Below are positions 1-7,480 of a stretch of DNA of 64,000 nt, in pieces. The position numbers and the translations under genes were made by a program. Numbering within the stretch: position 1 is the stretch's first letter; the number at the start of each line of letters is the position of its first letter. A model generated the notes under the pieces. It made no database searches and was not told the origin of the DNA. It saw only the letters and a list, made by a program, of their open reading frames with translations. The DNA lies in contig QCWG01000001.1 of the NCBI GenBank assembly GCA_003149575.1, positions 711,183 through 775,182 of the forward strand. The letters are read 5' to 3'. Source of the stretch: Altererythrobacter sp. XM-24bin4 (lineage in GTDB: Bacteria > Pseudomonadota > Alphaproteobacteria > Sphingomonadales > Sphingomonadaceae).

Positions 1-840
1 ACATCAACGATTGCTGTCCTTGGAATCTTCCTCGGTTTCGCTGTGCTCGAACTATGGCGCACCAAGCTATTCGCTAAGGGCGGACAGACCCGCGATGACG
101 GGATTGTTGAAGGCATCAGCATGACGATGCTGCTCGCGGTCACTCAGCCTGGCATCGTTTTCCTGTCAGCGGCGATCATGAGCGTAGTGGCGCCCAGTCT
201 TGAGGGTGCGCTTTCAGACATCAACATCTTCGCGGCGACTGCCTTGTTCTTGGTGCTTGAAGACATGACGCAATACTGGTGGCACCGCGCCAGCCACACT
301 TTTCCGTGGCTCTACAATCTGCACCGCGCGCACCACAATGCGAAGTATATGAGCGTGCGCCTCGTCTATCGGAACAACATCATATACTACATGTTGATGC
401 CCGGTCTGTGGACCGCAGGCGCCTTGCTCTACATGGGGCTGGGATGGGTCTATGCCGGTTATCTGGTGGTCAAAATGGCTGTCATCATCGGTGCACACTC
501 AGACGTCGCTTGGGACAAACCGCTGTACCAGATCAAATGGCTTTCACCGGTCATGTGGGTGGTAGAACGGACCATCTCAACGCCTTCTACGCACCATGCG
601 CACCACGGCCGCCATGCGGATGATCCGGCGGTCAACTACAAAGGCAATTACGGCAATTTGCTGTTCTTCTGGGATGTCCTGTTCGGCACAGCCAAAATCA
701 CACGCTCGTATCCGGAAAGCTACGGCGTAGAGAACCTCGCGCCTGCGACGCTGGGCCAGCAGCTGCTGTGGCCAATCTTTCCGGAGAACAAGGAAGCTGA
801 TCCAGGGGTTAGGAAGAAGGTGGCGGCTAAAGTCACCTGA
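1..840 (+). CDS. Sterol desaturase / fatty acid hydroxylase family protein (5' end outside window)
   Basis: The reading frame is open to the first base, so the N-terminus lies upstream; at least 279 residues are present. It carries the histidine clusters of the membrane di-iron fatty acid hydroxylase superfamily: HRASH and HRAHH in the first half and HHAHHGRH near the C-terminus, separated by hydrophobic segments. These enzymes use O2 to hydroxylate or desaturate lipid chains in the membrane. It converges on the serine palmitoyltransferase gene, which suggests, by context only, a role in modifying sphingolipid or other membrane lipid chains. A GTG at 43 could be read as a start, but the hydrophobic sequence continues upstream of it. 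Confidence 0.85.
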   Translation, partial: TSTIAVLGIFLGFAVLELWRTKLFAKGGQTRDDGIVEGISMTMLLAVTQPGIVFLSAAIMSVVAPSLEGALSDINIFAATALFLVLEDMTQYWWHRASHTFPWLYNLHRAHHNAKYMSVRLVYRNNIIYYMLMPGLWTAGALLYMGLGWVYAGYLVVKMAVIIGAHSDVAWDKPLYQIKWLSPVMWVVERTISTPSTHHAHHGRHADDPAVNYKGNYGNLLFFWDVLFGTAKITRSYPESYGVENLAPATLGQQLLWPIFPENKEADPGVRKKVAAKVT

Positions 841-849
841 AAAAGGGCT

Positions 850-882
850 GGCGGCCGGGAAGGAGAGGACCTAGCGGCCGCC
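850..882. terminator. Inverted repeat between convergent genes
   Basis: GGCGGCCG at 850-857 pairs perfectly with CGGCCGCC at 875-882, between the stops of the hydroxylase and spt. There is no T-run, so it may act as a bidirectional terminator or only as an mRNA end-stabilising hairpin. Confidence 0.4.
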
Positions 883-900
883 TGATCTAACCCAAAGAGG

Positions 901-2115
901 TTAGATTATTCCTTTAGCCTTACCTGCGCGTTCGAACATTCCGAGTATCGTGGCGACTTCTTCTTCGCTGTGCTCCGCGCATAGCGAGCAGCGCAGCAAA
1001 GTCATGTTTGCGGGCGTCGCAGGTGGCCGCGCAAGGTTCACATAAAGCCCCTCTTTGAGCAAGGCTTCCCACATCATCGCGCCTTGTTGGAGATCGGGCA
1101 TGATCACCGCAATGATTGCGCTTTGCGGCTCCTCCGTTCCAAGCTCAAAGCCTAGATCCTTCAGCCCGCGATGCAGTTTCTTGGAATTTTCCCAGAGATG
1201 CGCGCGCTTGTTCGAACCATGCATGAGCTTGCGGATAGACGTAGCCGCCGTGGCCACAACGCTGGGCGGCAGCGAAGCCGTGAACACGTAAGGACGGCAT
1301 ACGAGCCGCATTACTTCAAATTTGGGATGGTTGGAGACGCAGAACCCGCCGACTGTTCCGACGCTCTTAGAAAAGGTGCCGATGATGAAATCGACATCAT
1401 CCATAATGCCTGCTTGCTCGGCCACGCCACGGCCATTCTCTCCGATGAAGCCCATGGAATGCGCTTCGTCGACTAGAACCATGGCGCCATATTTCTTGGC
1501 GATAGCGACCATCTCCTTAAGCGGCGCCACGTCGCCCAGCATCGAATAGACGCCCTCGAGAACCACCAGTTTGCCGGCATCCTCGGGAATACGGCGAAGG
1601 CGCTTTTCCATCGCTTCGATGTCGTTATGCCGGAATGGCACGATTTCCGCATTGCCCATGGCGCAGCCATCATAGATGCTGGCGTGGCTATCGATATCGA
1701 GCACTACATAATCGCCCTTGCCGGCAATCGTGGCGATGATGCCGAGGTTGGCCTGATACCCAGTTGAGAACACCATGGCATGATCCATGCCGTAGAATTC
1801 CTTCAGCGCGTCCTCGCATTCCTTATGGCCCTGATACGTGCCATTGAGAACTCGGCTGCCGGTAGTGCCGGTACCAAAATTTTCCAGTGCGTCCTTGCCG
1901 GCTTCAATCACATCGGGATCGAAAGTCATGCCCATGTAATTGTATGTGCCGAGAAGGATCGTGTCGCGTCCGTTGCAAATCGCGCGGGTCGGTGAGAGCA
2001 CCTTTTCCATCACGAGATTGTAGGGATCCTCAACGCCGGTCGCGAGAAGCCCCTCGCGCATCGTGATAAGCTCGTCGAATTTGGAGAATAGGTCTTTGGG
2101 CGCAGTGTCGCTCAT
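901..2115 (-). CDS. spt: Serine palmitoyltransferase (alpha-oxoamine synthase)
   Basis: A PLP enzyme that condenses L-serine with palmitoyl-CoA or palmitoyl-ACP to 3-ketodihydrosphingosine, the committed step of sphingolipid synthesis. The 404-residue protein closely follows the soluble Sphingomonas enzyme along its length. PLP-binding features are visible: His144 that stacks on the cofactor, DEAH at 216-219, and the Schiff-base lysine K250 in GTFSKSVGT. I chose the ATG at 2115 (MSDTAPK) instead of the longer frame starting at 2157, because the latter would overlap the acp stop. The acp gene ends 10 bases upstream, so the two are surely cotranscribed. Sphingolipids replace much of the lipopolysaccharide in this order. 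Confidence 0.95.
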   Translation of the reverse strand: MSDTAPKDLFSKFDELITMREGLLATGVEDPYNLVMEKVLSPTRAICNGRDTILLGTYNYMGMTFDPDVIEAGKDALENFGTGTTGSRVLNGTYQGHKECEDALKEFYGMDHAMVFSTGYQANLGIIATIAGKGDYVVLDIDSHASIYDGCAMGNAEIVPFRHNDIEAMEKRLRRIPEDAGKLVVLEGVYSMLGDVAPLKEMVAIAKKYGAMVLVDEAHSMGFIGENGRGVAEQAGIMDDVDFIIGTFSKSVGTVGGFCVSNHPKFEVMRLVCRPYVFTASLPPSVVATAATSIRKLMHGSNKRAHLWENSKKLHRGLKDLGFELGTEEPQSAIIAVIMPDLQQGAMMWEALLKEGLYVNLARPPATPANMTLLRCSLCAEHSEEEVATILGMFERAGKAKGII

Positions 2116-2125
2116 GGGTCCGCTC

Positions 2126-2368
2126 TTACAAGTCCTGAAGTTTGGTAACGGCATCAATCAACTGCCCGAAATTCTCGATTTCGGCCTGCTGGTTCATGCT
2201 GATGATGATATCGAAAGCGTCTTCGATCTCTGCCACGAAATCCATGACAGTCAGACTGTCAAACTCCAGATCATTGGCAAACGTCGTCTCGTCAGCAATC
2301 TCGACACCTTTCTTGTTGAAAGGTTCAATCAACGAGCGGATCTTCGTATCGACTTCAGCGCGGTCCAT
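2126..2368 (-). CDS. Acyl carrier protein dedicated to sphingolipid synthesis
   Basis: An 80-residue acidic acyl carrier protein. The phosphopantetheine attachment serine is S38 in the motif DSLTVMDF. It lies directly upstream of spt in the same orientation, as do the ACPs that feed acyl chains to serine palmitoyltransferase in Caulobacter and sphingomonads, so it is probably the acyl donor for Spt and not the general fatty-acid AcpP. Its start is preceded by a GAAGGAAGG ribosome-binding site. A palindrome (2471-2485) lies about 100 bases upstream and could be regulatory. Confidence 0.9.
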   Translation of the reverse strand: MDRAEVDTKIRSLIEPFNKKGVEIADETTFANDLEFDSLTVMDFVAEIEDAFDIIISMNQQAEIENFGQLIDAVTKLQDL

Positions 2369-2470
2369 TAGGATAAATAACCTTCCTTCGATGCATTCTC
2401 GCGCAGAGTATTCCGTGCGAGGTGGGGAAAGTTCAGTCCTTACCCGCGATTTTCAACCATCGCCACTCCC

Positions 2471-2485
2471 TAAGGTAAAACCTTA
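2471..2485. repeat. Palindrome TAAGGT-AAA-ACCTTA at the divK stop, upstream of acp
   Basis: Perfect 6-bp arms around 3 bases. It overlaps the divK stop codon and lies upstream of acp. There is no T-run, so it is either an operator or a weak mRNA-end hairpin. Confidence 0.35.
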
Positions 2486-2851
2486 CTCAGGCAGGAGTTC
2501 CTTAACAGCTGCCATAAATGGACCAATCGATACGGGCTTGGACAGATAACCGGCCGCGCCGGCTGCACGGATGCGTTCTTCATCGCCTTTGGCAGCATAA
2601 GCGGTAACGGCAAGGATAGGGATCGCCTGAAGGTTCAAATCTTGCTTGGCTTGCTCGATCAAATCGACGCCGGATACCTCGGAAAGCTGGATATCCATCA
2701 GGATCAGATCAGGGGAAGTCTGACGCGCAGTATCGAGTGCAGCCGTGCCATCGGCAAGCGGTTCCACTTCAAAGCCATTGGCTTTGAGCACGTCGCAGAA
2801 CAATTTCCGGTTTAGGTCGTTATCCTCGACAACAAGGATTCTCTTTGCCAC
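2483..2851 (-). CDS. divK: Single-domain response regulator DivK
   Basis: A 122-residue CheY-like receiver with no output domain. Conserved positions: acidic pocket ED(9-10), phospho-acceptor D53 in LILMDIQL, and the conserved lysine in YLSKPV. In Caulobacter DivK is phosphorylated by DivJ and dephosphorylated by PleC, and through DivL/CckA it controls CtrA activity; ctrA itself lies 21 kb away in this window. I place the start at GTG 2851 (MAKRILVVED) because the upstream extension to 2929 has no family similarity and would cover the divergent promoter region. Usually pleD follows divK; here divK stands alone. Confidence 0.9.
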   Translation of the reverse strand: MAKRILVVEDNDLNRKLFCDVLKANGFEVEPLADGTAALDTARQTSPDLILMDIQLSEVSGVDLIEQAKQDLNLQAIPILAVTAYAAKGDEERIRAAGAAGYLSKPVSIGPFMAAVKELLPE

Positions 2852-2904
2852 TTGGCTCTGGCACTCCCATGTGTTGATCCCCAGATAGTCCAGCGGAAAG
2901 GCGG

Positions 2905-3195
2905 CTGACAATTCAAAATCACCTAACATCCCCCGATGAAGCAGGGATAGACCCGCAAACGCTCACACTTGCAGCGCTTGGCTGGATCCTGGAAGACGAA
3001 GCACGAGCACAACGGTTTCTGACTTTGACGGGCCTTGATCCGGACACGCTTCGTGCCGGCTTGACCAATCCTTCGGTGCTAGCCGCAGTGGTCGAATTCC
3101 TCGGAAATCACGAACCAGATCTCATTTGCGCATCAGAAGCATTGGCCGTTGCGCCAGATGAACTGGTCAGAGCAGGACAGGAGCTGGGCCGATGA
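2905..3195 (+). CDS. DUF3572 family protein without a normal start codon
   Basis: Translation in this frame gives a typical DUF3572 protein: ALGWILEDEARAQRFL, then LTGLDPDTLRAGL, then a C-terminal EFLGNHEPDLI segment. The frame is closed by TGA at 2875-2877 and contains no ATG, GTG or TTG before the conserved domain begins at about 2950. The only alternatives are CTG at 2905 or ATT at 2911; an AAGG at 2898-2901 sits 9 bases before the ATT. The stop overlaps the next gene (ATGA at 3192-3195), so translational coupling looks intact. It may use a non-standard start, or a base may be missing. Function unknown; normally first gene of this operon in sphingomonads. Confidence 0.7.
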   Translation: MTIQNHLTSPDEAGIDPQTLTLAALGWILEDEARAQRFLTLTGLDPDTLRAGLTNPSVLAAVVEFLGNHEPDLICASEALAVAPDELVRAGQELGR

Positions 3196-3821
3196 GTCGT
3201 CCCTTGGTAATTAGCGATTGCGACGAGGTGCTGTTGCACATGGTTGCACCCTTCAAGCAATGGCTGGAAGAGAGCCAGGGGGTGCGGTTCGAGCTGAAGG
3301 GCAACAACTTCGCTACAGCCATGAAATGGGCAGATAGCGGGGAAACGCTGGCGCAAGAGGATATCTGGAAATTCCTTGGCGGGTTCTTCGATACGGAAAT
3401 GCATCGTCAAATGCCGATTGACGGCGCGGTAAATGGCATCAACCGGGTGGCAGAAGCGGCCGATGTGGTCATTCTTACGAATCTCAACGATGACCGCCAA
3501 GCCAAACGCACCAGTCAGCTGGCCGAAGTTGGCATAAATGCGCGGGTGTTCACGAACCAGGGGCCCAAAGGGCCAGCGCTTCAGGCTATTCTTGATGAAT
3601 TCCGGCCGAGCAAAGCGATCTTTATCGATGATTTGCCGCAGCATCATCATTCAGCATCAGAGACTGTGCCAGGCATCTCGCGCTTACATATGTGCGGCGA
3701 ACCGATGATCGCAGATCATATCGATTGCGCGCACAAGGCCGGTCATGCACATGCGCGGATCGACCGCTGGGACGAGGCCTTGCCCTGGCTATTGGAAGAA
3801 TTGGAAAGGGACCCGCGATGA
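3192..3821 (+). CDS. HAD family hydrolase
   Basis: A 209-residue haloacid dehalogenase-type protein. Motif I is SDCDEVLLH with nucleophile D9 and acid D11; motif II is the VILTNLND strand; motif IV is the FIDDLPQHH segment. The cap region lies between residues 20 and 75. These features predict a Mg-dependent phosphatase acting on a small phosphorylated metabolite; the substrate cannot be told. It overlaps the upstream DUF3572 stop and the downstream ridA start by ATGA, so this is a translationally coupled operon. Confidence 0.85.
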   Translation: MSRPLVISDCDEVLLHMVAPFKQWLEESQGVRFELKGNNFATAMKWADSGETLAQEDIWKFLGGFFDTEMHRQMPIDGAVNGINRVAEAADVVILTNLNDDRQAKRTSQLAEVGINARVFTNQGPKGPALQAILDEFRPSKAIFIDDLPQHHHSASETVPGISRLHMCGEPMIADHIDCAHKAGHAHARIDRWDEALPWLLEELERDPR

Positions 3822-4273
3822 GTATCGAAGCGCGTTTGCAGGAATTGGGAATTGTTCTGCCAGAAGCGGCAGCGCCGGTAGCAAGCTATGTACCTGTCGT
3901 GGTGCAAGGCGGATTTGCGCATGTCTCTGGCCAGCTACCATTTATCGATGGAGAGCTGGTGACCGGGCGGCTTGGCGAGGACATCTCGGTAGAGGCAGGC
4001 ACGGCAGCAGCGCGTGCTTGCGGGCTCATGATCCTGGCACAATTGAAGGCCGCTGGGGTGCTTGAAAAGGTTGAGCGTGTGGTGAAATTGGGCGGATTTG
4101 TAAGCTCAACTGCAGAGTTCACCGACCAGCCAAAGGTTATCAATGGCGCCTCTGATCTGATGCTGGACGTATTCGGGGAAATCGGAAAGCACGCGCGCGC
4201 GGCTGTTGGCGTTCCTGCACTGCCTCTGGGTGCCGCCGTCGAAGTCGATGCGATCATCGCGCTTGCTGATTAA
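3818..4273 (+). CDS. RidA family protein (enamine/imine deaminase)
   Basis: A 151-residue YjgF/YER057c/UK114-type protein. It belongs to the longer RidA subgroup typical of alphaproteobacteria, with the motifs ASYVPVVVQGGFAHVSGQLP near the N-terminus and an AAVGVPALPLGAAVEVDAI end that builds the trimer interface. RidA proteins hydrolyse reactive 2-aminoacrylate and related enamines made by PLP enzymes. The ATG at 3818 overlaps the HAD stop (ATGA), which fixes the start; the longer frame beginning at 3692 only overlaps the previous gene. Confidence 0.88.
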   Translation: MSIEARLQELGIVLPEAAAPVASYVPVVVQGGFAHVSGQLPFIDGELVTGRLGEDISVEAGTAAARACGLMILAQLKAAGVLEKVERVVKLGGFVSSTAEFTDQPKVINGASDLMLDVFGEIGKHARAAVGVPALPLGAAVEVDAIIALAD

Positions 4274-4282
4274 AGGCGCTGA

Positions 4283-5011
4283 ATGAGGCGGCGCGCTGTA
4301 CCTGACTGGTTGACGCGGTGGGAATATGCCCATCGCGGCCTGCACGGGAACGGCGTGCCAGAAAACTCGCTGATGGGTGCGTGGCTCGCGATTGACGCGG
4401 GGTTCGGCATCGAATGCGATATCCAACGCAGCGCAGATGGAACGGCGATGGTGTTCCATGATTGGACGTTGGATCGCTTGACCGAAGCGGAGGGGCAAAC
4501 TGAAGCGCGCAGGTCGGATGAGCTTGAAGCGATCAGCTATCGCGAAAGTGACGAGCATATCGCAACGCTGGCCGATCTGCTCGCACTGGTCGCAGGTCGT
4601 GCCCCGATGCTGATCGAGATCAAATCGAAGACGGGCTACGACATAGAGAAATCTTGCGAGGCGGTCGTGGCCGCGTTGGCGAGCTACTCCGGCGAGCATG
4701 CCATCATGAGTTTTGATCCACGCGTCGCCCGTTGGTTCCGCAAGCATTCACCGCTTACATGCGTTGGACTTGTGATGCGTGAAGATGAGCACGGATACAC
4801 GCAATCGGCGTGGCAACGGAGAATGGCTTATTGGATCGCGCTGCCAGACTTCATTGCCTACCACATTGCTGCCTTGCCCAGCCACTGGGTCGAGCGGTTG
4901 CGGAAAAAAGGCCTGCCAGTGCTAACCTGGACCGTCAATTCACCTGAGACGCGTCGGCGCGCGCTGAGCCGAGCGGATGCCTTGATCAGCGAAGGGGCAG
5001 GTTTGGCGTGA
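4283..5011 (+). CDS. Glycerophosphodiester phosphodiesterase family protein
   Basis: A 242-residue TIM-barrel GDPD. The diagnostic residues are in place: HRG at 17-19, ENS at 27-29, ECD at 44-46, and the catalytic HD at 59-60 (VFHDWTLDR), followed by IEIKSK and a C-terminal VLTWTVNS strand. No signal peptide is seen, so a cytoplasmic enzyme cleaving glycerophosphodiesters to glycerol-3-phosphate is likely. It lies 9 bases after ridA and its stop overlaps the GTG of the next gene, so it belongs to the same operon. Confidence 0.9.
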   Translation: MRRRAVPDWLTRWEYAHRGLHGNGVPENSLMGAWLAIDAGFGIECDIQRSADGTAMVFHDWTLDRLTEAEGQTEARRSDELEAISYRESDEHIATLADLLALVAGRAPMLIEIKSKTGYDIEKSCEAVVAALASYSGEHAIMSFDPRVARWFRKHSPLTCVGLVMREDEHGYTQSAWQRRMAYWIALPDFIAYHIAALPSHWVERLRKKGLPVLTWTVNSPETRRRALSRADALISEGAGLA

Positions 5012-6144
5012 GTAATCGCGAACTGACTGTGCGAATGGTTCCGTCCGTTGGACATGTTTCCGCGGATCAATGGAATGCGCTGGGCGGGGATCGCAACCCG
5101 TTTGTCAGTCACGAGTTTCTGACTGCGTTGGAGGATTCAGGCAGTGTAGGCGAGGGGACTGGCTGGGAGCCAGCGCCGGTCATCATTACGGACGGCGCCG
5201 GTGATTTGTTGGGTGCACTGCCAAGCTATGCCAAGGGCCACAGTCAGGGCGAATATGTGTTCGACCACAGCTGGGCCGACGCTTTGGAGCGTGCCGGTGG
5301 ACGCTATTATCCCAAGCTTCAGATCGCCGCACCATTCACCCCAGCAACAGGGCCGCGTTTGTTGATGAAGGACGCAAGCTTGGCCCCGCATCTCTTACGG
5401 GCAGCAGAAGCCGTTTGCTTGCAAAGCCAGCTATCTTCGGCCCACGCGACATTCATCGAGCCTGAGCAATTGCAGTACTTCGAAGATGCTGACTGGCTGC
5501 TGCGTAGCGACCTTCAGTTCCATTGGAAAAACCGCGAATACGCCAGTTTCGAAGAGTTCTTGGAGCAACTTGCTTCACGCAAACGCAGAGCGCTCAGAAA
5601 GGAACGCAAAGGTGCACAAGAGGGCTTGAAGATTGTCACTCTGACAGGCGATGACATCAAGCCGCAACATTGGGACATATTCTGGATTTTCTATCAGGAT
5701 ACCGGCGCGCGCAAATGGGGCACGCCATACCTCACGCGCGAAGCGTTTAATCTGCTGAGCGAGCGTATGGCCGATCGGATGGTGCTGGGCCTGGCCTATC
5801 AGGACGATACGCCAATCGCGGGCGCGCTGCATTTCATCGGGCAGGATACGCTGTACGGGCGCTATTGGGGGTGCACTCAGGAGAAGCGCTTCCTGCATTT
5901 CGAAATGTGCTATTATCAAGCGATCGATATCGCAATCGAGCGTGGTCTCAAGCGGGTTGAGGCTGGCGCGCAAGGCGGCCACAAACTGTCTCGCGGATAT
6001 GAACCCGTCCAGACATGGTCCGCCCACTGGATCGCCGATCCTGGCTTTCGCGCCGCCGTCGCAGACTTTCTAGAGCGCGAGCGAAGGGGCGTTGCAACCG
6101 ACCAGATGTTTCTGGATCAGCGGACGCCCTTCAAAAGAACTTAA
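5008..6144 (+). CDS. FemAB-like GNAT-fold protein (DUF482 / COG3146)
   Basis: A 378-residue member of the FemAB-like family often labelled peptidoglycan biosynthesis/recognition protein. Recognisable blocks are NPFVSHEFLTALEDSGSVG near the N-terminus, a basic segment KRRALRKERKGA in the middle, and GRYWGCTQEKRFLHFEMCYY followed by the GAQGGHKLSRGYEP block near the end. Translation starts with GTG at 5008, overlapping the previous stop (GTGA). The family has an acyl- or aminoacyl-transferase fold, but the biochemical role is not established. Last gene of the five-gene operon. Confidence 0.85.
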   Translation: MSNRELTVRMVPSVGHVSADQWNALGGDRNPFVSHEFLTALEDSGSVGEGTGWEPAPVIITDGAGDLLGALPSYAKGHSQGEYVFDHSWADALERAGGRYYPKLQIAAPFTPATGPRLLMKDASLAPHLLRAAEAVCLQSQLSSAHATFIEPEQLQYFEDADWLLRSDLQFHWKNREYASFEEFLEQLASRKRRALRKERKGAQEGLKIVTLTGDDIKPQHWDIFWIFYQDTGARKWGTPYLTREAFNLLSERMADRMVLGLAYQDDTPIAGALHFIGQDTLYGRYWGCTQEKRFLHFEMCYYQAIDIAIERGLKRVEAGAQGGHKLSRGYEPVQTWSAHWIADPGFRAAVADFLERERRGVATDQMFLDQRTPFKRT

Positions 6145-6263
6145 GCTGCTTTCCGGCGCTCTGCAGGCAACCATTCACGAGCCAGACACTTCGCAATCAT
6201 CATCTCGCCTTCACGAGAAATGACTGGCTTGGCTTCTACTCCATCAATTACTTTCAGTTCCAT
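6141..6263 (-). CDS. Small conserved-looking protein of 40 residues
   Basis: A short ORF on the minus strand: it begins MELKVIDGVEAKPVISREGE and ends in a basic segment AREWLPAERRKAA. A strong GGGGGA ribosome-binding site precedes the ATG at 6263 at good distance. The stop TAA shares the CTTAAG palindrome with the stop of the convergent FemAB-like gene, so the two 3' ends overlap by four bases. No family is recognised and no cysteine pair or membrane segment is seen. Balanced composition and the good start signal argue that it is translated. Confidence 0.6.
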   Translation of the reverse strand: MELKVIDGVEAKPVISREGEMMIAKCLAREWLPAERRKAA

Positions 6264-6565
6264 TATTCGGTCCCCCAGTTTGCCTGAGCGGGCATTTCCT
6301 CTTTTGGCATCACTGAATTCGCCAGAACAGTTTCATTAAATGGTTAACGCGACGGCAAACTTTATTCACCATAATCGGCAATCCCCTCGGAAACCGGTCA
6401 CAATTCATTCATTCAAAAGCATTATTTCAACAGTCTGCGAAACGCCTTGTGCGGCAAACTTCACGAGCCTATAGGCCCGCTTACAAATGTCATTCTTTGT
6501 CACCGCAAAGCGGGACAGCAGGATAGGAACGGCTGGGCGGAAAATGACTGGGTTGAGAGGAATAC
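6264..6565. other. Intergenic region upstream of dksA
   Basis: About 300 bases, AT-richer than its surroundings, between the divergent 40-residue ORF and dksA. It must hold both promoters. I see no convincing hairpin terminator, RNA gene or ORF in it. The dksA ribosome-binding site GAGAGG is at its right end. Confidence 0.5.
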
Positions 6566-7024
6566 ATGGCCACTGCGGCGTCTGAAGAAATCGATGTTCT
6601 CGAAAAAGCCAAGCGTGTGATTGGCCCGGATTATGTTCCGAGCGAGGACGAACCCTACATGAACGAGAAGCAGCGGAACTATTTCCGCATGTTGTTGCTC
6701 GAATGGAAGCGCTCGATTCACGACGCTGCCGGTCAGACTCTGCAATCGCTGCAGGATGGCCCAATCCGCGAACCGGATCTGAACGACCGCGCATCCAGTG
6801 AAACTGATTGGGGCATTGAGCTGCGCACGCGCGATCGCCAGCGTAAACTCACCGGCAAGATCAATGCGGCGCTTCGCCGGATTGATGAAGGTGAGTATGG
6901 CTATTGCGAAGTGAGCGGCGAACCAATCGGCCTGAAACGTCTTATCGCACGGCCAGTTGCGACCATGACTGTCGAAGCACAAGAAGCGCACGAACGCCGC
7001 GAGAAGATATCCCGCGACGACTAA
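6566..7024 (+). CDS. dksA: RNA polymerase-binding transcription factor DksA
   Basis: A 152-residue TraR/DksA-type protein. The N-terminal coiled-coil region includes the YMNEKQRNYFRMLLLEW helix, and the C-terminal globular domain carries GYCEVSGEPIGLKRLIARP. Only one cysteine of the classical four-cysteine zinc finger is kept, as in many alphaproteobacterial DksA proteins, so zinc may be absent. DksA acts in the RNA polymerase secondary channel and, with ppGpp, adjusts rRNA and amino-acid gene transcription. Monocistronic, with its own upstream region. Confidence 0.92.
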   Translation: MATAASEEIDVLEKAKRVIGPDYVPSEDEPYMNEKQRNYFRMLLLEWKRSIHDAAGQTLQSLQDGPIREPDLNDRASSETDWGIELRTRDRQRKLTGKINAALRRIDEGEYGYCEVSGEPIGLKRLIARPVATMTVEAQEAHERREKISRDD

Positions 7025-7122
7025 GCTTGGGCCGAAATACCCGCTTTAACTTTTCGTTAGCCGTACTGGCCTATTTTTTGCCCTTCGCCGCCGTAGAATC
7101 GGTGTGGACTAACGGGTGAAGC

Positions 7123-7398
7123 ATGGCCGAACTAACGCAACGCAGAGCAGAAACGCGCGTGGACACAGTCCAGCACGCGCAATTGCGCGTAGGCCGCGAG
7201 CCGATGCCGCATCCGATAAAGGTCCGGAATCTTTCGCGCAATGGCATGATGGGTGAAGGCCCGTTCCCCCTCCGATCCGGGACCAGATTGACGATCAGTC
7301 TGCCCGAACAAGGCGACGTGGCCGGAACGGTGGTCTGGGTGCAGGAGCCACGCTTTGGCGTCGCTTTTGATAATGAGGTTGATCCGACCCTTGCTTGA
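7123..7398 (+). CDS. PilZ domain protein
   Basis: A 91-residue protein consisting of one PilZ domain. The cyclic-di-GMP binding signature is recognisable: the RRAETR N-terminal arginine motif and the NLSRNGMM segment that corresponds to D/NxSxxG, followed by the beta-barrel with VAGTVVWVQEPRFGVAF. It probably is a small c-di-GMP effector, but the partner is unknown. Many sphingomonads have several such single-domain proteins. Confidence 0.85.
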   Translation: MAELTQRRAETRVDTVQHAQLRVGREPMPHPIKVRNLSRNGMMGEGPFPLRSGTRLTISLPEQGDVAGTVVWVQEPRFGVAFDNEVDPTLA

Positions 7399-7480
7399 TT
7401 TCCGAGCACCAAATCGATTTATTCGCGCAAACTCAATTTTCTCCTGACCTCGATTGCCTGACCTGCTAGCTCAACCGCTT

